DNA of 64,000 bases from Methanospirillum stamsii (GCF_046244385.1 NZ_CP176366.1:2790001-2854000), one strand, 5' to 3'. Shown: positions 16,980 to 26,473, numbered from the stretch's first letter. The notes: generated by a model from the letters alone, not told the origin. Made by a program: numbers and translations.

Positions 16980-18060
16980 GAGAATTCTCGTCCGGCATGA
17001 TATGAACTGAAGGGGCTTTAAATGACAGGGTAACCTGGACTCCTGGTTTAAGGTCAAGTTCTTTTATTGACTGCCATGTCACCTGGACTGACAGGATTAA
17101 ATCTCCGGTTTTTACACTGATAAGACTGATAATACCAAATGGTCTGACCGCTTCAACAACTCCAAAGAGGATATTTCTGGCACTACTCCACCGGTCAGGG
17201 CCGGTATGAAGAGTAATCTCCTCCGGTCTAATTGCAATCTTTACCCGTGTCCCGACAGCCTCTTCTGCAATAGCATGAATCTCTATCCCATCAACCAGAA
17301 TGACCGACATACCCTCTTCTTTTCTGATGATTTTTCCGGAAAGAACATTACTAATCCCGATGAATTTAGCCACATCCTCTGAACAGGGCCGGGTAAATAC
17401 ATCAAAAATTGGTCCGGACTGGATAAACCGCCCGTTCATCATGACCGCGACCCGGTCAGCCAGCCGTTGTCCCTGCATCAGATCGTGTGTGGATAAAATA
17501 ACCGTAGTTCCAAGTTTTTTATTGTAATGCCTGATGAGATCTTCGATGACTTCAGTCGAGACCGGGTCCAGGTTGGCAGTCGGCTCGTCAAGGATGAGGA
17601 CATCTGGTCCGGTGACCATCACCCGTGCCAGAGATACCCGTTGCTTTTCACCGCCGGAAAGTGTGGTGGCCTTCCGGTTTTCATATCCGGTAAGACCAAT
17701 CTCATCAAGTTTTTGTAGGACTTTTTCCCGAATCACTTCTTTTGAAAACCCCCGATATCGAAGGCCAAGTGCAATATTATGATATACCGAGTCCTTAAAT
17801 GCAACCGGACTTTGAAAGACCATCCCGAACCTTCTTCTGATGGGGTCTGAATCAGAAATCTGCGAAATGGGTTTACCCTCAAAGAGAATCCGGCCAGATG
17901 TCTGTTTCAGAAGAAGTCCCAGGATACGAAGCAGAGTTGTCTTACCCTGTCCGGAAGGGCCGATAATGGCAAATATCTCTCCCCTTTGGATGGTCTCGGT
18001 AACGCCGGTAAGCACCATATTGCCATCAAAATCCTTTACGATATCCTGAATTTCAATCAT
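16969..18060 (-). CDS. tupC: Tungstate/molybdate ABC transporter ATP-binding protein
   Basis: Protein of 363 residues: Walker A GPSGQGKTT, Q-loop VFQSP, signature LSGGEKQRVSLARV, Walker B VLILDEPTANLD, switch STHD. A C-terminal TOBE-like domain (about 235-360) matches oxyanion importer ATPases. Gene order with the permease and TTTS-type binding protein identifies the Tup/Wtp class. 8 bases after tupB and overlapping the MOT1 gene. Confidence 0.92.
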   Translation of the reverse strand: MIEIQDIVKDFDGNMVLTGVTETIQRGEIFAIIGPSGQGKTTLLRILGLLLKQTSGRILFEGKPISQISDSDPIRRRFGMVFQSPVAFKDSVYHNIALGLRYRGFSKEVIREKVLQKLDEIGLTGYENRKATTLSGGEKQRVSLARVMVTGPDVLILDEPTANLDPVSTEVIEDLIRHYNKKLGTTVILSTHDLMQGQRLADRVAVMMNGRFIQSGPIFDVFTRPCSEDVAKFIGISNVLSGKIIRKEEGMSVILVDGIEIHAIAEEAVGTRVKIAIRPEEITLHTGPDRWSSARNILFGVVEAVRPFGIISLISVKTGDLILSVQVTWQSIKELDLKPGVQVTLSFKAPSVHIMPDENSHAC

Positions 18061-18068
18061 ATCTACAT

Positions 18069-18755
18069 CTACCTGTTCTGAACAAATCCCATTATCAGAT
18101 TGATTATGAGTGCAATGGCGAGGAGAATGATGCCAAGGGCCAGGGAAAGATTGAAATTTCCCATTGATGTCTGAAGTGAGATTGCGGTCGTCAACACCCG
18201 GGTGTGACCCTTAATATTACCGCCTATCATGATGGCAGTTCCGACCTCCGAGATGGCTCGTGAAAACCCTACGATAATTGCTGCCATTATGGCGAACCGT
18301 GCCTCACGAAGATGACTTTTTAAAAACTGAAACCGGGTGGCACCAAGAGATCTGATGGTGTCGGTAATAATCGGATCAATCGCCTGAAGGGCTGCAATGG
18401 TAAGACCTGCCATTATTGGTATGATAAGAATCGTCTGGCCGAAGATCATCCCATTAGGGGTAAAAAGCCATTTTAAATCTCCAAGAGGGCCCGAACGAGA
18501 AAGAATCATGTAACAGAGCAGACCCACAATGACCGTCGGTAATGCATACAGGGTTTGAATAATACTAATCAGAGTTTTTTTACCCCAAAATTCCCTGAAG
18601 GTAATAGCAGCCCCAAGGGGAATTGAAATAAGGGTGCCGATGAGGACTGATGTGAATGTAATCCGGAGCGTTGTAAGCGTTATTGTGAGAACTTCAGGAT
18701 CTGCTGCAAGAATCAAATTAAATGCGGTCTCGACTCCGGTGAGCAGATCATTCAT
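18069..18755 (-). CDS. tupB: Tungstate ABC transporter permease
   Basis: Protein of 228 residues with five to six membrane helices and the binding-protein-dependent permease EAA loop (DTIRSLGATRFQFLKSHLREAR). The C-terminal helices contain AISEVGTAIMIGGNIKGHTRVLTTAI, characteristic of TupB. It lies between tupA and tupC in the leftward operon. Confidence 0.92.
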   Translation of the reverse strand: MNDLLTGVETAFNLILAADPEVLTITLTTLRITFTSVLIGTLISIPLGAAITFREFWGKKTLISIIQTLYALPTVIVGLLCYMILSRSGPLGDLKWLFTPNGMIFGQTILIIPIMAGLTIAALQAIDPIITDTIRSLGATRFQFLKSHLREARFAIMAAIIVGFSRAISEVGTAIMIGGNIKGHTRVLTTAISLQTSMGNFNLSLALGIILLAIALIINLIMGFVQNR

Positions 18756-18792
18756 ATTAGAATATTATTGAGAAAAGAAAAGAATGTGTGGG

Positions 18793-19716
18793 TTATACCA
18801 CAGGGTCCTTTGTCTCTTCGTCAGTTACACCCATGACCTCTGCACTTCCGCGTCCTGGGCTGAAGTATGGAACGCCGTTCTTTTCCACACCGTACGTAGA
18901 GAGAATATCCTGGACTTCATCACTGATCATGAAGTTTATCCACTTCTTTGCAGCATCAGTGTTTACATCCGGGCATTTCTCGTCAGATACACGCATGACT
19001 GCGTAGACATTCAGGAATTTCTCGTCATTCTCAACCAGCGGTACTAGTGAGAGGTTGCTCTCGTAGGTTCCCCATGATGCAGAATCTGAAAGGGTGTATC
19101 CCTGAAGCTCTTCTGTCATGGTCAGGGTTTCGCCCATTCCTAAACCTGCTTCACGGTACCATTCTGATGAGTTGATATCTGCATAGTCATATCCGCCCCA
19201 TTTCCAGAGAAGTTTCTCACGTGAATGGGTTCCGGAGTTATCTCCACGGGATACGAAAACAACGCTAGGATCCTCTGCAGTTGCCTTCTCTATGGCCATA
19301 AAGGCAGCTGTTCCATTCAGTCCGGTAACCTTTGCCGGGTCATTTTCCGGTCCAACAAGAAGGAAGTAGTTGTACCCGAAGACACGGCGGTCTGCTCCGA
19401 ATCCCTCATCAATAAAGGCATCTTCTGCGACCCGGTCATGGACCATGACGATGTCAGCATTGCAGTCCCGTGCTATTTGAAGAGATATTCCTGTCCCTTT
19501 TGCAACATGTTCTGCGGTTACACCAGTATCTTCCTTGAATTTCTCTTCGAGAAGATCAAGAAGCCCGGTTGCATCAAGACTGGTGGTTGTCGCGATAAGA
19601 AGGCGGTCTGCACTGTGTTCTCCAAGAGTATCAACCTTTTCTGCTGATACTACCCCACATAGAAGTATTGCTCCCAGCACAAGAGCAATGACTCCAATAG
19701 ATAATCTACCGATCAT
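18793..19716 (-). CDS. tupA: Tungstate-binding protein of the Tup transporter
   Basis: Protein of 307 residues with a signal peptide (IGVIALVLGAILLCGVVSA). The mature part has the TupA oxyanion motif LLIATTTSLDATGL, then DIVMVHDRVAEDAFIDEG, RRVFGYNYFLLVGPENDP and VFVSRGDNSGTHSREK. It captures tungstate outside the membrane and delivers it to TupB. Tungsten is a cofactor of formylmethanofuran and formate dehydrogenases in methanogens. Confidence 0.93.
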   Translation of the reverse strand: MIGRLSIGVIALVLGAILLCGVVSAEKVDTLGEHSADRLLIATTTSLDATGLLDLLEEKFKEDTGVTAEHVAKGTGISLQIARDCNADIVMVHDRVAEDAFIDEGFGADRRVFGYNYFLLVGPENDPAKVTGLNGTAAFMAIEKATAEDPSVVFVSRGDNSGTHSREKLLWKWGGYDYADINSSEWYREAGLGMGETLTMTEELQGYTLSDSASWGTYESNLSLVPLVENDEKFLNVYAVMRVSDEKCPDVNTDAAKKWINFMISDEVQDILSTYGVEKNGVPYFSPGRGSAEVMGVTDEETKDPVV

Positions 19717-19737
19717 GCAATACGAGGTAGTCTTGTG

Positions 19738-19750
19738 ATTATAAATATTT
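19738..19750 (-). promoter_or_regulatory. Probable TATA box of the tup operon
   Basis: The reverse strand reads AAATATTTATAATC about 22-34 bases before the tupA start codon, fitting an archaeal TATA element and a short leader. The remaining 250 bases up to the nuclease gene at 20002 are very AT-rich with no gene; they probably also carry that gene's promoter. Confidence 0.5.
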
Positions 19751-20001
19751 GTTTATGAGGTTTTTTTAAGTAAAGCAGACTATACATTGGATATTTTAAC
19801 GTAAATGCAATTGGTGTACAGCAAGGTTTAGGTAAATATATTTAATTAATGTTAATAAATATTAATAATTAAATATTCGGGATTTTTTATTGGGCTCTAT
19901 TATGTCTGTTGCATAAGTGGGGATGAGAAACCTCTCTTCATTTTCAATCATGGCTGCTAAATATCTTAAAGACGAAAGATTATCAATCCGGGTGAAAGAG
20001 A

Positions 20002-21732
20002 ATGGAGAGACGAGTCCCCTATGGGATCATGAATTATGCTGAACTGGTGATGGAAAATGGATATTTCATCGATAAAACTCCGTTTATTGCCCGGTTGGAG
20101 CGGGTAAAAAACCCTGTGTTCCTTCGTCCCCGTAGGTTTGGCAAGTCCCTGCTTTGCTCGATGCTTGCATATTATTATGATCTCAAAAAAGCTTATCGGT
20201 TTGATGAGCTGTTCGGGCATACCTGGATTGGAAAGAATCCAACACAGAATCATAATCAGTATATTGTTTTAAAGTTTGATTTCTCTGTTATAGCGGTATC
20301 AGATGATCTCAACGATACTGAATATGCATTTAACCGCCATTGTACCGGCCGGATTCTGGAGTCATGGTACTCATATCCTGATTATATGCAGTCCGCACCT
20401 GGATTCGCCCCTGATGAAAAAGCCTCAACTGCTCTCTCCCTCTGGCTTGGTTATCTTCAGAAAACCGGTGCTCCCCAGGTATATGTTATCATCGATGAAT
20501 ATGACAACTTTGTAAACCAGTATATTACCTCTCACCAGGATCATCTGTATGAGGAGATAACATCAGGGGACAGTTTTCTCCGGACTTTCTTTAAAGTTCT
20601 CAAGGAAGGACGACAAACCGGTGCTGTTGCGAATGTATTCATCACCGGGGTGCTTCCGATAGCTATCGATGATCTGACTTCGAGTTATAATATTGCATCT
20701 TTTCTAACACTTGATCCGAGCTTTGAGCACATGCTTGGGTTTACCCAGGCTGAAGTATCTGAACTGGTCGATACGATATATCAGGATTTTTATATTGATC
20801 AAGTCACACGGGGGGAGGTGAATGATCTGATAAAGAATCAGTATGATGGGTATCATTTTGTGAATCCTGATTCTGAAGCGGTGTATAATCCGACCATGCT
20901 CATGTTCTTTCTTCGCCAGCTCAGTGAGAACAAAACCATTCCTGCGGATCTCTTTGACCTGAATATGAGGACTGACCTCACATGGATACGAAGACTGACC
21001 GGAGGTAATGAGGAGAATACCCGTGAGCTGGTCTTTCAGCTGACAACTGATGAATCAATTCCTTTTAACCGGAAGGCACTCGTTTCACAATTTAATATGC
21101 ATGAATTCTTCGAACCTGCTTTTTATCCGGTCTCGCTCTTTTACCTTGGTCTCCTTACCAGAAAGGATGAGTTTGATCTGAAGGTTCCAAATCTCTCGAT
21201 GAAAGAGATAGCAGTTGAGTACTTTAATGAGGTCTTCCATATTGACCCTGGACAGGAGAGATATAAGGAGATGATGCAGGGTTTCATCAGGAAACCAGAT
21301 CTTTCCCGGCTCTTCTCCGATTACTGGCGTCTCTACGTGAGTCAGCTGCCTGAAGCGATTTTTTCCCAGGTGAATGAGAATTTTTACCGGACGACTTTTT
21401 TTGAGCTCTGCAGCCGGTACCTCTCCACCTGGTTTGTCTGGAATGTGAAGCGGTCTTATCCAAAAGGCCGGACAGATCTAGAATTTGTCGGTAAGTTCAA
21501 TGAGAAGTTTGCCGGGCTTCGATGGATTATTGAGTTCAAATATTTCTCAAATACTGAATGGGCCGGGATGAAGACATCTCTGGAAGAGTTCACAGTCCGG
21601 GAAGAAGATACCCTTCAGATCCGGGGGTATGCAGAAGGACTCAGGCATGAGTATCCGGAAGCGGACATCCGGCTGTTTGTAATATACTGTATCGTGAACC
21701 AGGGTTTTTCTGTGTTTGAGGTGACCGGGTGA
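20002..21732 (+). CDS. AAA-ATPase-like / PD-(D/E)XK nuclease protein, copy 1
   Basis: Protein of 576 residues. An N-terminal AAA-ATPase-like domain starts MERRVPYGIMNYAELV, with a P-loop variant FLRPRRFGKSLL (about residues 40-51) and a Walker B-like VYVIIDEYDNF (about 158-168). The C-terminal PD-(D/E)XK nuclease-like domain has KGRTDLEFVG and WIIEFKYF. The family (AAA-ATPase_like plus PDDEXK_9) is expanded in methanogens and gut bacteria, and its function is unresolved, possibly mobile or defence related. The N- and C-terminal parts are almost identical to copy 2. Confidence 0.88.
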   Translation: MERRVPYGIMNYAELVMENGYFIDKTPFIARLERVKNPVFLRPRRFGKSLLCSMLAYYYDLKKAYRFDELFGHTWIGKNPTQNHNQYIVLKFDFSVIAVSDDLNDTEYAFNRHCTGRILESWYSYPDYMQSAPGFAPDEKASTALSLWLGYLQKTGAPQVYVIIDEYDNFVNQYITSHQDHLYEEITSGDSFLRTFFKVLKEGRQTGAVANVFITGVLPIAIDDLTSSYNIASFLTLDPSFEHMLGFTQAEVSELVDTIYQDFYIDQVTRGEVNDLIKNQYDGYHFVNPDSEAVYNPTMLMFFLRQLSENKTIPADLFDLNMRTDLTWIRRLTGGNEENTRELVFQLTTDESIPFNRKALVSQFNMHEFFEPAFYPVSLFYLGLLTRKDEFDLKVPNLSMKEIAVEYFNEVFHIDPGQERYKEMMQGFIRKPDLSRLFSDYWRLYVSQLPEAIFSQVNENFYRTTFFELCSRYLSTWFVWNVKRSYPKGRTDLEFVGKFNEKFAGLRWIIEFKYFSNTEWAGMKTSLEEFTVREEDTLQIRGYAEGLRHEYPEADIRLFVIYCIVNQGFSVFEVTG

Positions 21733-21847
21733 GTTTCTCATTTGGATTGAGAGATCTGATGGCATTCTTTCAGTCTCTTCATTAACTAAACGATAGGGCA
21801 GGTGATTTATTATTCAGGAGAAGGATACAAAACACAGGGAGAAAGGA

Positions 21848-23572
21848 ATGGAGAGACGAGTCCCCTATGGGATCATGAATTATGCAGAGATGGTCCAGAA
21901 GAAAGGATATTTCATCGACAAAACCAGATATATTGAGCGGCTTGAGGGGGTGCAAAATCCTGTTTTTCTTCGTCCCCGTAGGTTTGGAAAGTCCCTATTC
22001 TGCTCGATGCTGCAGTATTATTATGATCTTCATGAGGGTTATCGGTTTGATGAGTTGTTCGGGCATACCTGGATTGGAAAGAATCCAACCGAAACACATA
22101 ACCAATATATTGTTTTAAAATTTGATTTCTCTGTTATAGCGGTATCAGATGATCTCAATGATACAGAATATGCATTTAACCGCCATTGCACCGGCCGGAT
22201 TCTGGAGACAAAGTACTTATATCCTGATTATATGCAGTCCACACCTGAATTCGCCGCTGATGAAAAAGCCTCAACTGCCCTCTCCCTCTGGCTTGGGTAT
22301 CTGCAGAAAACCGGTTCTCCACAGGTGTATGTAATCATCGATGAGTATGACAATTTTGTCAACCAATATATTACCTCTCACCAGGATCATCTGTATGAGG
22401 AGATAACATCAGGGGATAGTTTTCTCCGGACTTTCTTTAAGGTTCTCAAGGAAGGACGACAGACCGGTGCTGTTGCGAATGTATTCATCACCGGAGTGCT
22501 TCCGATAGCTATCGATGATCTGACTTCGAGTTATAATATTGCTTCATTTATCACTCTGGATCCGGTCTTTGAACATATGCTTGGGTTTACTGATACTGAG
22601 GTTTCCGTTCTTCTTGATATGTTATATGAGGATTATCAGTTTGATCTGGAAACGCAAAAACAGGTCCATGAAGTTGTAAAGAGTCAGTACAATGGCTACC
22701 ATTTCGTCTCCACAAAGACAGAAGCGGTCTATAACTCAACGATGCTCATGTTCTTCCTCACTCAGTTCTGCTCCCAGGGCATTATTCCTAAGACCCTGAC
22801 TGACCTAAATTTGAGGACTGATCTCTCATGGATTCAGCGGATAACAAGCAGACGCGAAACAACTGAAGAGATGGTATCCACCCTTCTGACATCTGGGGAT
22901 GTCTCATATGATGACGAATATCTTGTCTCAAAGTTTAATCTCAACCAGTTCTTTAATCCGCAGTATTATCCGATATCCCTGTATTATCTTGGTATTCTTA
23001 CCCGGAAAGATCAATTCCTACTCACCCTTCCAAATTTGAATATTCGAAAGATAGTAACTGAGTATTTTAATGAACTGAACACGATTGATGTATCGACCAG
23101 GTATGCCTCTATGATGCAGGGATTTGTAAATAAACCGGATCTTTCCCGGCTCTTCTCCGATTACTGGCGTCTCTACGTGAGTCAGCTGCCTGAAGCGATT
23201 TTTTCCCAGGTGAATGAGAACTTTTACCGGACGACTTTTTTTGAGCTCTGCAGCCGGTACCTCTCCACCTGGTTTGTCTGGAATGTCGAACGATCTTATC
23301 CAAAAGGCCGGACAGATCTAGAATTTGTCGGTAAGTTCAATGAGAAGTTTGCCGGGCTTCGATGGATTATTGAGTTCAAATATTTCTCAAATACTGAATG
23401 GGCCGGGATGAAAACGTCTCTGGAAGAGTTCACCGTCCGGGAAGAGGATACCCTTCAGATCCGGGGATATGCAGAAGGACTCCGGCATGAATATCCGGAA
23501 GCGGATATCCGGCTGTTTGTAATATACTGTATCGGGAATCAGGGTTTTTCTGTGTTTGAGGTGACCGGGTGA
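21848..23572 (+). CDS. AAA-ATPase-like / PD-(D/E)XK nuclease protein, copy 2
   Basis: Protein of 574 residues with the same domains as copy 1, 115 bases downstream of it. The first 250 residues and the last 160 are nearly identical to copy 1 at the DNA level too. The middle (about 252-425) differs strongly (for example VLLDMLYEDYQFDLE against ELVDTIYQDFYIDQV). This mosaic suggests gene conversion or module exchange, possibly with the middle as a specificity segment. The short gap and common orientation allow co-transcription. Confidence 0.88.
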   Translation: MERRVPYGIMNYAEMVQKKGYFIDKTRYIERLEGVQNPVFLRPRRFGKSLFCSMLQYYYDLHEGYRFDELFGHTWIGKNPTETHNQYIVLKFDFSVIAVSDDLNDTEYAFNRHCTGRILETKYLYPDYMQSTPEFAADEKASTALSLWLGYLQKTGSPQVYVIIDEYDNFVNQYITSHQDHLYEEITSGDSFLRTFFKVLKEGRQTGAVANVFITGVLPIAIDDLTSSYNIASFITLDPVFEHMLGFTDTEVSVLLDMLYEDYQFDLETQKQVHEVVKSQYNGYHFVSTKTEAVYNSTMLMFFLTQFCSQGIIPKTLTDLNLRTDLSWIQRITSRRETTEEMVSTLLTSGDVSYDDEYLVSKFNLNQFFNPQYYPISLYYLGILTRKDQFLLTLPNLNIRKIVTEYFNELNTIDVSTRYASMMQGFVNKPDLSRLFSDYWRLYVSQLPEAIFSQVNENFYRTTFFELCSRYLSTWFVWNVERSYPKGRTDLEFVGKFNEKFAGLRWIIEFKYFSNTEWAGMKTSLEEFTVREEDTLQIRGYAEGLRHEYPEADIRLFVIYCIGNQGFSVFEVTG

Positions 23573-23818
23573 GGCTGATTAGGATCACTTATCAATGTGT
23601 CAACCAGTTTCAACGTACATTACTGCCCTGTGATACAAAAGCAATAGAAAAATGAAGATATAAGGAGAGAATTGTAAGTTTACCTAACGCGATATATTGT
23701 ACTGATTATTTATTGGGAAAGCTTTGGTTATATGGTTTGATAGATTTCCTGTAGGGAAAGAGTATCTTTTGAGAGAGTTATGCAATCTTCATCAATGGGC
23801 GGGAAAAGATGGGAGATA

Positions 23819-24010
23819 TTAGTGAGTAATTCGGTGTTTATTCCGGAACTGATCAACTTCATCTTTCGAGAGGATTTTACCATATTTTTCTTGTAAATCT
23901 GCTCGCATAAGTTCGACTAATTTTTTGTCCTCTTCGGTAATCTTAATTCTTCTCCCAGTAAGCCGCAGCGCCCCGGGAGGTGAAACAAAACGATACCCAT
24001 CACGTCTCAT
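23819..24010 (-). CDS. Small basic protein paired with the putative ADP-ribosyltransferase
   Basis: Protein of 63 residues, MRRDGYRFVSPPGALRLTGRRIK then a charged helix (EEDKKLVELMRADLQEKYGK). It starts 4 bases after the preceding 201-residue gene on the same strand, so the two form an operon. Its size and position would suit an antitoxin or immunity protein, but no family is recognised. 23573-23818 to its left shows no gene. Confidence 0.6.
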   Translation of the reverse strand: MRRDGYRFVSPPGALRLTGRRIKITEEDKKLVELMRADLQEKYGKILSKDEVDQFRNKHRITH

Positions 24011-24014
24011 TTTT

Positions 24015-24620
24015 TCATTCCTTTATAAAAGCGATATCAATATAATGGACAAGTCGTTCACGACCGGTCTCATCAGTTATTACCACAATATCTTCTTCAA
24101 CAATATAATAACTACTTCCCTTCTGCAGAAGTATATCTGATTCTACTCGTTTGGTGAAATCATTATGATTCCCGATAAATAACGCCTTACTTCCCTTCAC
24201 TAAATAAGACTTTAGAATATAATATTCTTCATTATCATCAGGTTCAGAGTAATCAAGTGAAACTTTATCGTCGAAAGTTACTGCAATAAACCCTGCATCT
24301 GATATTAAGGGAGAGTACCCTAGTTTCTCTTTTTCTTTCAGAGCAGTTTTAACCTGGTCAACATCATATTGCCCCAACCCACGAGTAACGGGATACGCTT
24401 GTTGTAATTCTGACTTATCGATAATTTCTGAAAGTATTCCTGCAGACACCAGGGCAGCATCAATCGCCTTTTGATCTCCATTGAAAAACGGATGCTCAGT
24501 GATCCCTCTTAATGCAAAGTTGAAAGGATCCGAGTTATCGACCCATGATTTTACCGTAGCTTTCTCAGTACCACTGAGGTCGGTTCTGAAAGATGGAGGG
24601 ATATCTTTAGTCTCGAACAC
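24015..24620 (-). CDS. Putative ADP-ribosyltransferase-fold protein
   Basis: Protein of 201 residues from a GTG start preceded by GAGG. Three pieces follow the order of ADP-ribosyltransferase exotoxins: an arginine site YPVTRGLGQYD, a GFIAVTFDDKVSLDYS stretch in place of the usual GF-STS motif, and ESDILLQKGSSYYIV where ARTs have E-x-E-VLLPRG. The match is by pattern; the STS and second Glu are altered (AVT; ESD), so activity is uncertain. It lies between copy 2 and the third nuclease fragment, as if inserted there, and has a small downstream partner. Confidence 0.45.
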   Translation of the reverse strand: MFETKDIPPSFRTDLSGTEKATVKSWVDNSDPFNFALRGITEHPFFNGDQKAIDAALVSAGILSEIIDKSELQQAYPVTRGLGQYDVDQVKTALKEKEKLGYSPLISDAGFIAVTFDDKVSLDYSEPDDNEEYYILKSYLVKGSKALFIGNHNDFTKRVESDILLQKGSSYYIVEEDIVVITDETGRERLVHYIDIAFIKE

Positions 24621-24667
24621 CTGTTCCTCACAATTGTTTGTACAGAAAGAGTATCATTTTTTGGTTT

Positions 24668-24979
24668 CTCTCCACCTGGTTTGTCTGGAATGTGAAGCGG
24701 TCTTATCCAAAAGGCCGGACAGATCTAGAATTTGTCGGTAAGTTCAATGAGAAGTTTGCCGGGCTTCGATGGATTATTGAGTTCAAATATTTCTCAAATA
24801 CTGAATGGGCCGGGATGAAGACGTCTCTTAAAGAGTTCACCGTCCGGGAAGAAGATACCCTTCAGATCCGGGGGTATGCAGAAGGACTCAGGCATGAGTA
24901 TCCGGAAGCGGATATCCGGCTTTTTGTTATATACTGTATCGGAAACCAGGGTTTTTCAGTGTTCGAGGTGACCGGGTGA
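24668..24979 (+). pseudogene. Third AAA-ATPase/PD-(D/E)XK copy, C-terminal fragment only
   Basis: From STWFVWNVKRSYPKGRTDLE to VFEVTG the sequence is almost identical to the ends of copies 1 and 2. The homology begins abruptly at about 24668, and the upstream 30 bases (an open frame starting MYRKSIIFWF) are unrelated. It retains the nuclease core but no ATPase domain. A likely recombination or deletion product; the provirus begins about 115 bases further on. Confidence 0.8.
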
Positions 24980-25093
24980 GTTCTTTTTTTAACATATAAA
25001 CATAGAGATCCTGGTTCTCTTTATCTATCTGAAGATCTCTCCTGACAATACTATTTCAATATCAGAAAGGGTGATATGATATCCATGGATGTG

Positions 25094-25103
25094 AAAACTT
25101 CGA
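25094..25103 (+). other. Provirus attachment core, left (attL)
   Basis: AAAACTTCGA is repeated exactly at 60184-60193. Here it follows GGGTGATATGATATCC and ATG GAT GTG, so the reading frame enters the repeat as M-D-V-K-T-S. At the right end the repeat continues K-T-S-N-I-I-T in the frame of a small membrane-protein gene. Joining the flanks rebuilds one start-to-stop gene, strong support for this being the integration site. Confidence 0.7.
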
Positions 25104-25132
25104 TTTTAATGAAGTCGACGTTGTGATGTTAC

Positions 25133-26293
25133 ATGGGATCAGACAAACTTACGCTTCTTCAATTTACCAACTCCCGAAGGACTCCGGGGACACAACGACA
25201 GTATCGTCAGTCAGTATGTCTGTTCTTCGAGTGCCTGTCTGGCAGGCCATACACGGGGCAGAGCAGATCTGCTGAACACCTCAATGAGATGGATCGTATG
25301 AGTAGTGAATACATCAGCACTGACCAAAATTATTTTTCGGATCTGCTCCGGTTCGCTTCATTCGTTGCTGACTCATTCAGCCCGAACACGATGAACACAC
25401 ATCTGTCGGTTGTGATCATGTGGCTTGAACTCAATGACATTGTCATCTCAAAACGAAAACTTGAGGCCATTAAAGGGTCAATCGAGAAGAGGCGGGTAAT
25501 AACTAAAGATCATATTCTCACTCATGAAGAAATAAAAAAATGGTATGAACACTTAACCCGAATCGGTCGGGTCGCTCTGGTCATCCAGATGGCAACCGGT
25601 ATGAGACTCGGGGAGGTCCTCGGACTGTTGCCAGAAGATGTCGATCTTGAGAACCGGATTGTCTATGTCAGGCGGTCAAATCAGAAACGAAAGACCACGA
25701 AGAACCAGAAAGAGAGAATAACGTTTCTTACAGAAGAGGCGTTATTTATTTTGAATGAGTGGCTTGCATACCGTGACACGTTTCTGGAAATTGCCTGCAA
25801 AAAGAGCAACACAGTCAGACCAAAGACCAGGGACGATGCCCGGCTGGTCCCGGTGACAAACAGCAATATACAGGAGGTGTACACCAGGGCACTTGAGAAA
25901 GCCGGACTGCTGGTTCGTGATCCTGACACACACCGGGCAACTATAACGTCTCATTCCATACGGCGGTATTTTATTTCGCAGCTAAAAACGGCCATGCCTG
26001 CCGAGATGGTCGAAGCCCTGGCCGGCCATGAAGGCTACCTGTCCGGGGCATACCGGCGGTACTCGGTTGAACAACTGCAGGCAGAATATGACAAAGCCTG
26101 CCACCTGGTTTCTTTGTCGTCGCCTGAAAACCTGCCTGCCATCAAAGCCGACCTACAGAGCCAGGCTGAGTTTAGCAGGTCGTTGGCATCTGAAAATATG
26201 AGGTTGCAGCAGCAATTACAATCAGAGATGAGAGAGAGAGAAGAGCAGGCTCGTCGGATATCTGCAATAGAAGCGGCGATGTCCAAACGCTAA
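25133..26293 (+). CDS. Tyrosine recombinase (provirus integrase)
   Basis: Protein of 386 residues. A SAM-like core-binding domain (about 1-120) precedes the catalytic domain: ATGMRLGEVLGL carries the first Arg (about 158-168), TSHSIRRYF the H-x-x-R box (about 272), LAGHEG the second His, and YRRYSVEQL the nucleophilic Tyr region (about 308). A charged coiled coil forms the C-terminus. It begins 30 bases inside attL and reads into the provirus. Confidence 0.92.
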   Translation: MGSDKLTLLQFTNSRRTPGTQRQYRQSVCLFFECLSGRPYTGQSRSAEHLNEMDRMSSEYISTDQNYFSDLLRFASFVADSFSPNTMNTHLSVVIMWLELNDIVISKRKLEAIKGSIEKRRVITKDHILTHEEIKKWYEHLTRIGRVALVIQMATGMRLGEVLGLLPEDVDLENRIVYVRRSNQKRKTTKNQKERITFLTEEALFILNEWLAYRDTFLEIACKKSNTVRPKTRDDARLVPVTNSNIQEVYTRALEKAGLLVRDPDTHRATITSHSIRRYFISQLKTAMPAEMVEALAGHEGYLSGAYRRYSVEQLQAEYDKACHLVSLSSPENLPAIKADLQSQAEFSRSLASENMRLQQQLQSEMREREEQARRISAIEAAMSKR

Positions 26294-26460
26294 TCCAGGA
26301 GTGTGACCCGGACCCGGTGGCCTACCCACGATGCCGGGAGATAAACTCCTCCTGAGGTCTTGCCCTGGGTTTTTACAACAGACTCAATATATTTATTGCC
26401 CTGGTCATCGGTCAGGACTGGGTTTTTTCGGGGTCGTCCCATTGGTTTGTCTGATGTCAT
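26290..26460 (-). CDS. DUF2080-like AbrB-type small protein
   Basis: Protein of 56 residues: MGRPRKNPVLTDDQGN, then VKTQGKTSGGVYLPASWVGHRVRVTLLD. The G-x-VYLP-x-x-W-x-G-x-x-V pattern matches the short AbrB-like DUF2080 proteins often found beside transposases and integrases. It overlaps the integrase stop tail to tail. Probably a DNA-binding regulator. Confidence 0.7.
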   Translation of the reverse strand: MTSDKPMGRPRKNPVLTDDQGNKYIESVVKTQGKTSGGVYLPASWVGHRVRVTLLD

Positions 26461-26473
26461 AATTCTCAAAAAT

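Noticed and set aside
25030..25060. TGACAATACTATTTCAAT as the att core, paired with CGACAGTATTATCAATAG at 60050
   Set aside because: Only a loose match with mismatches and no gene reconstruction, whereas AAAACTTCGA is exact and restores a reading frame.
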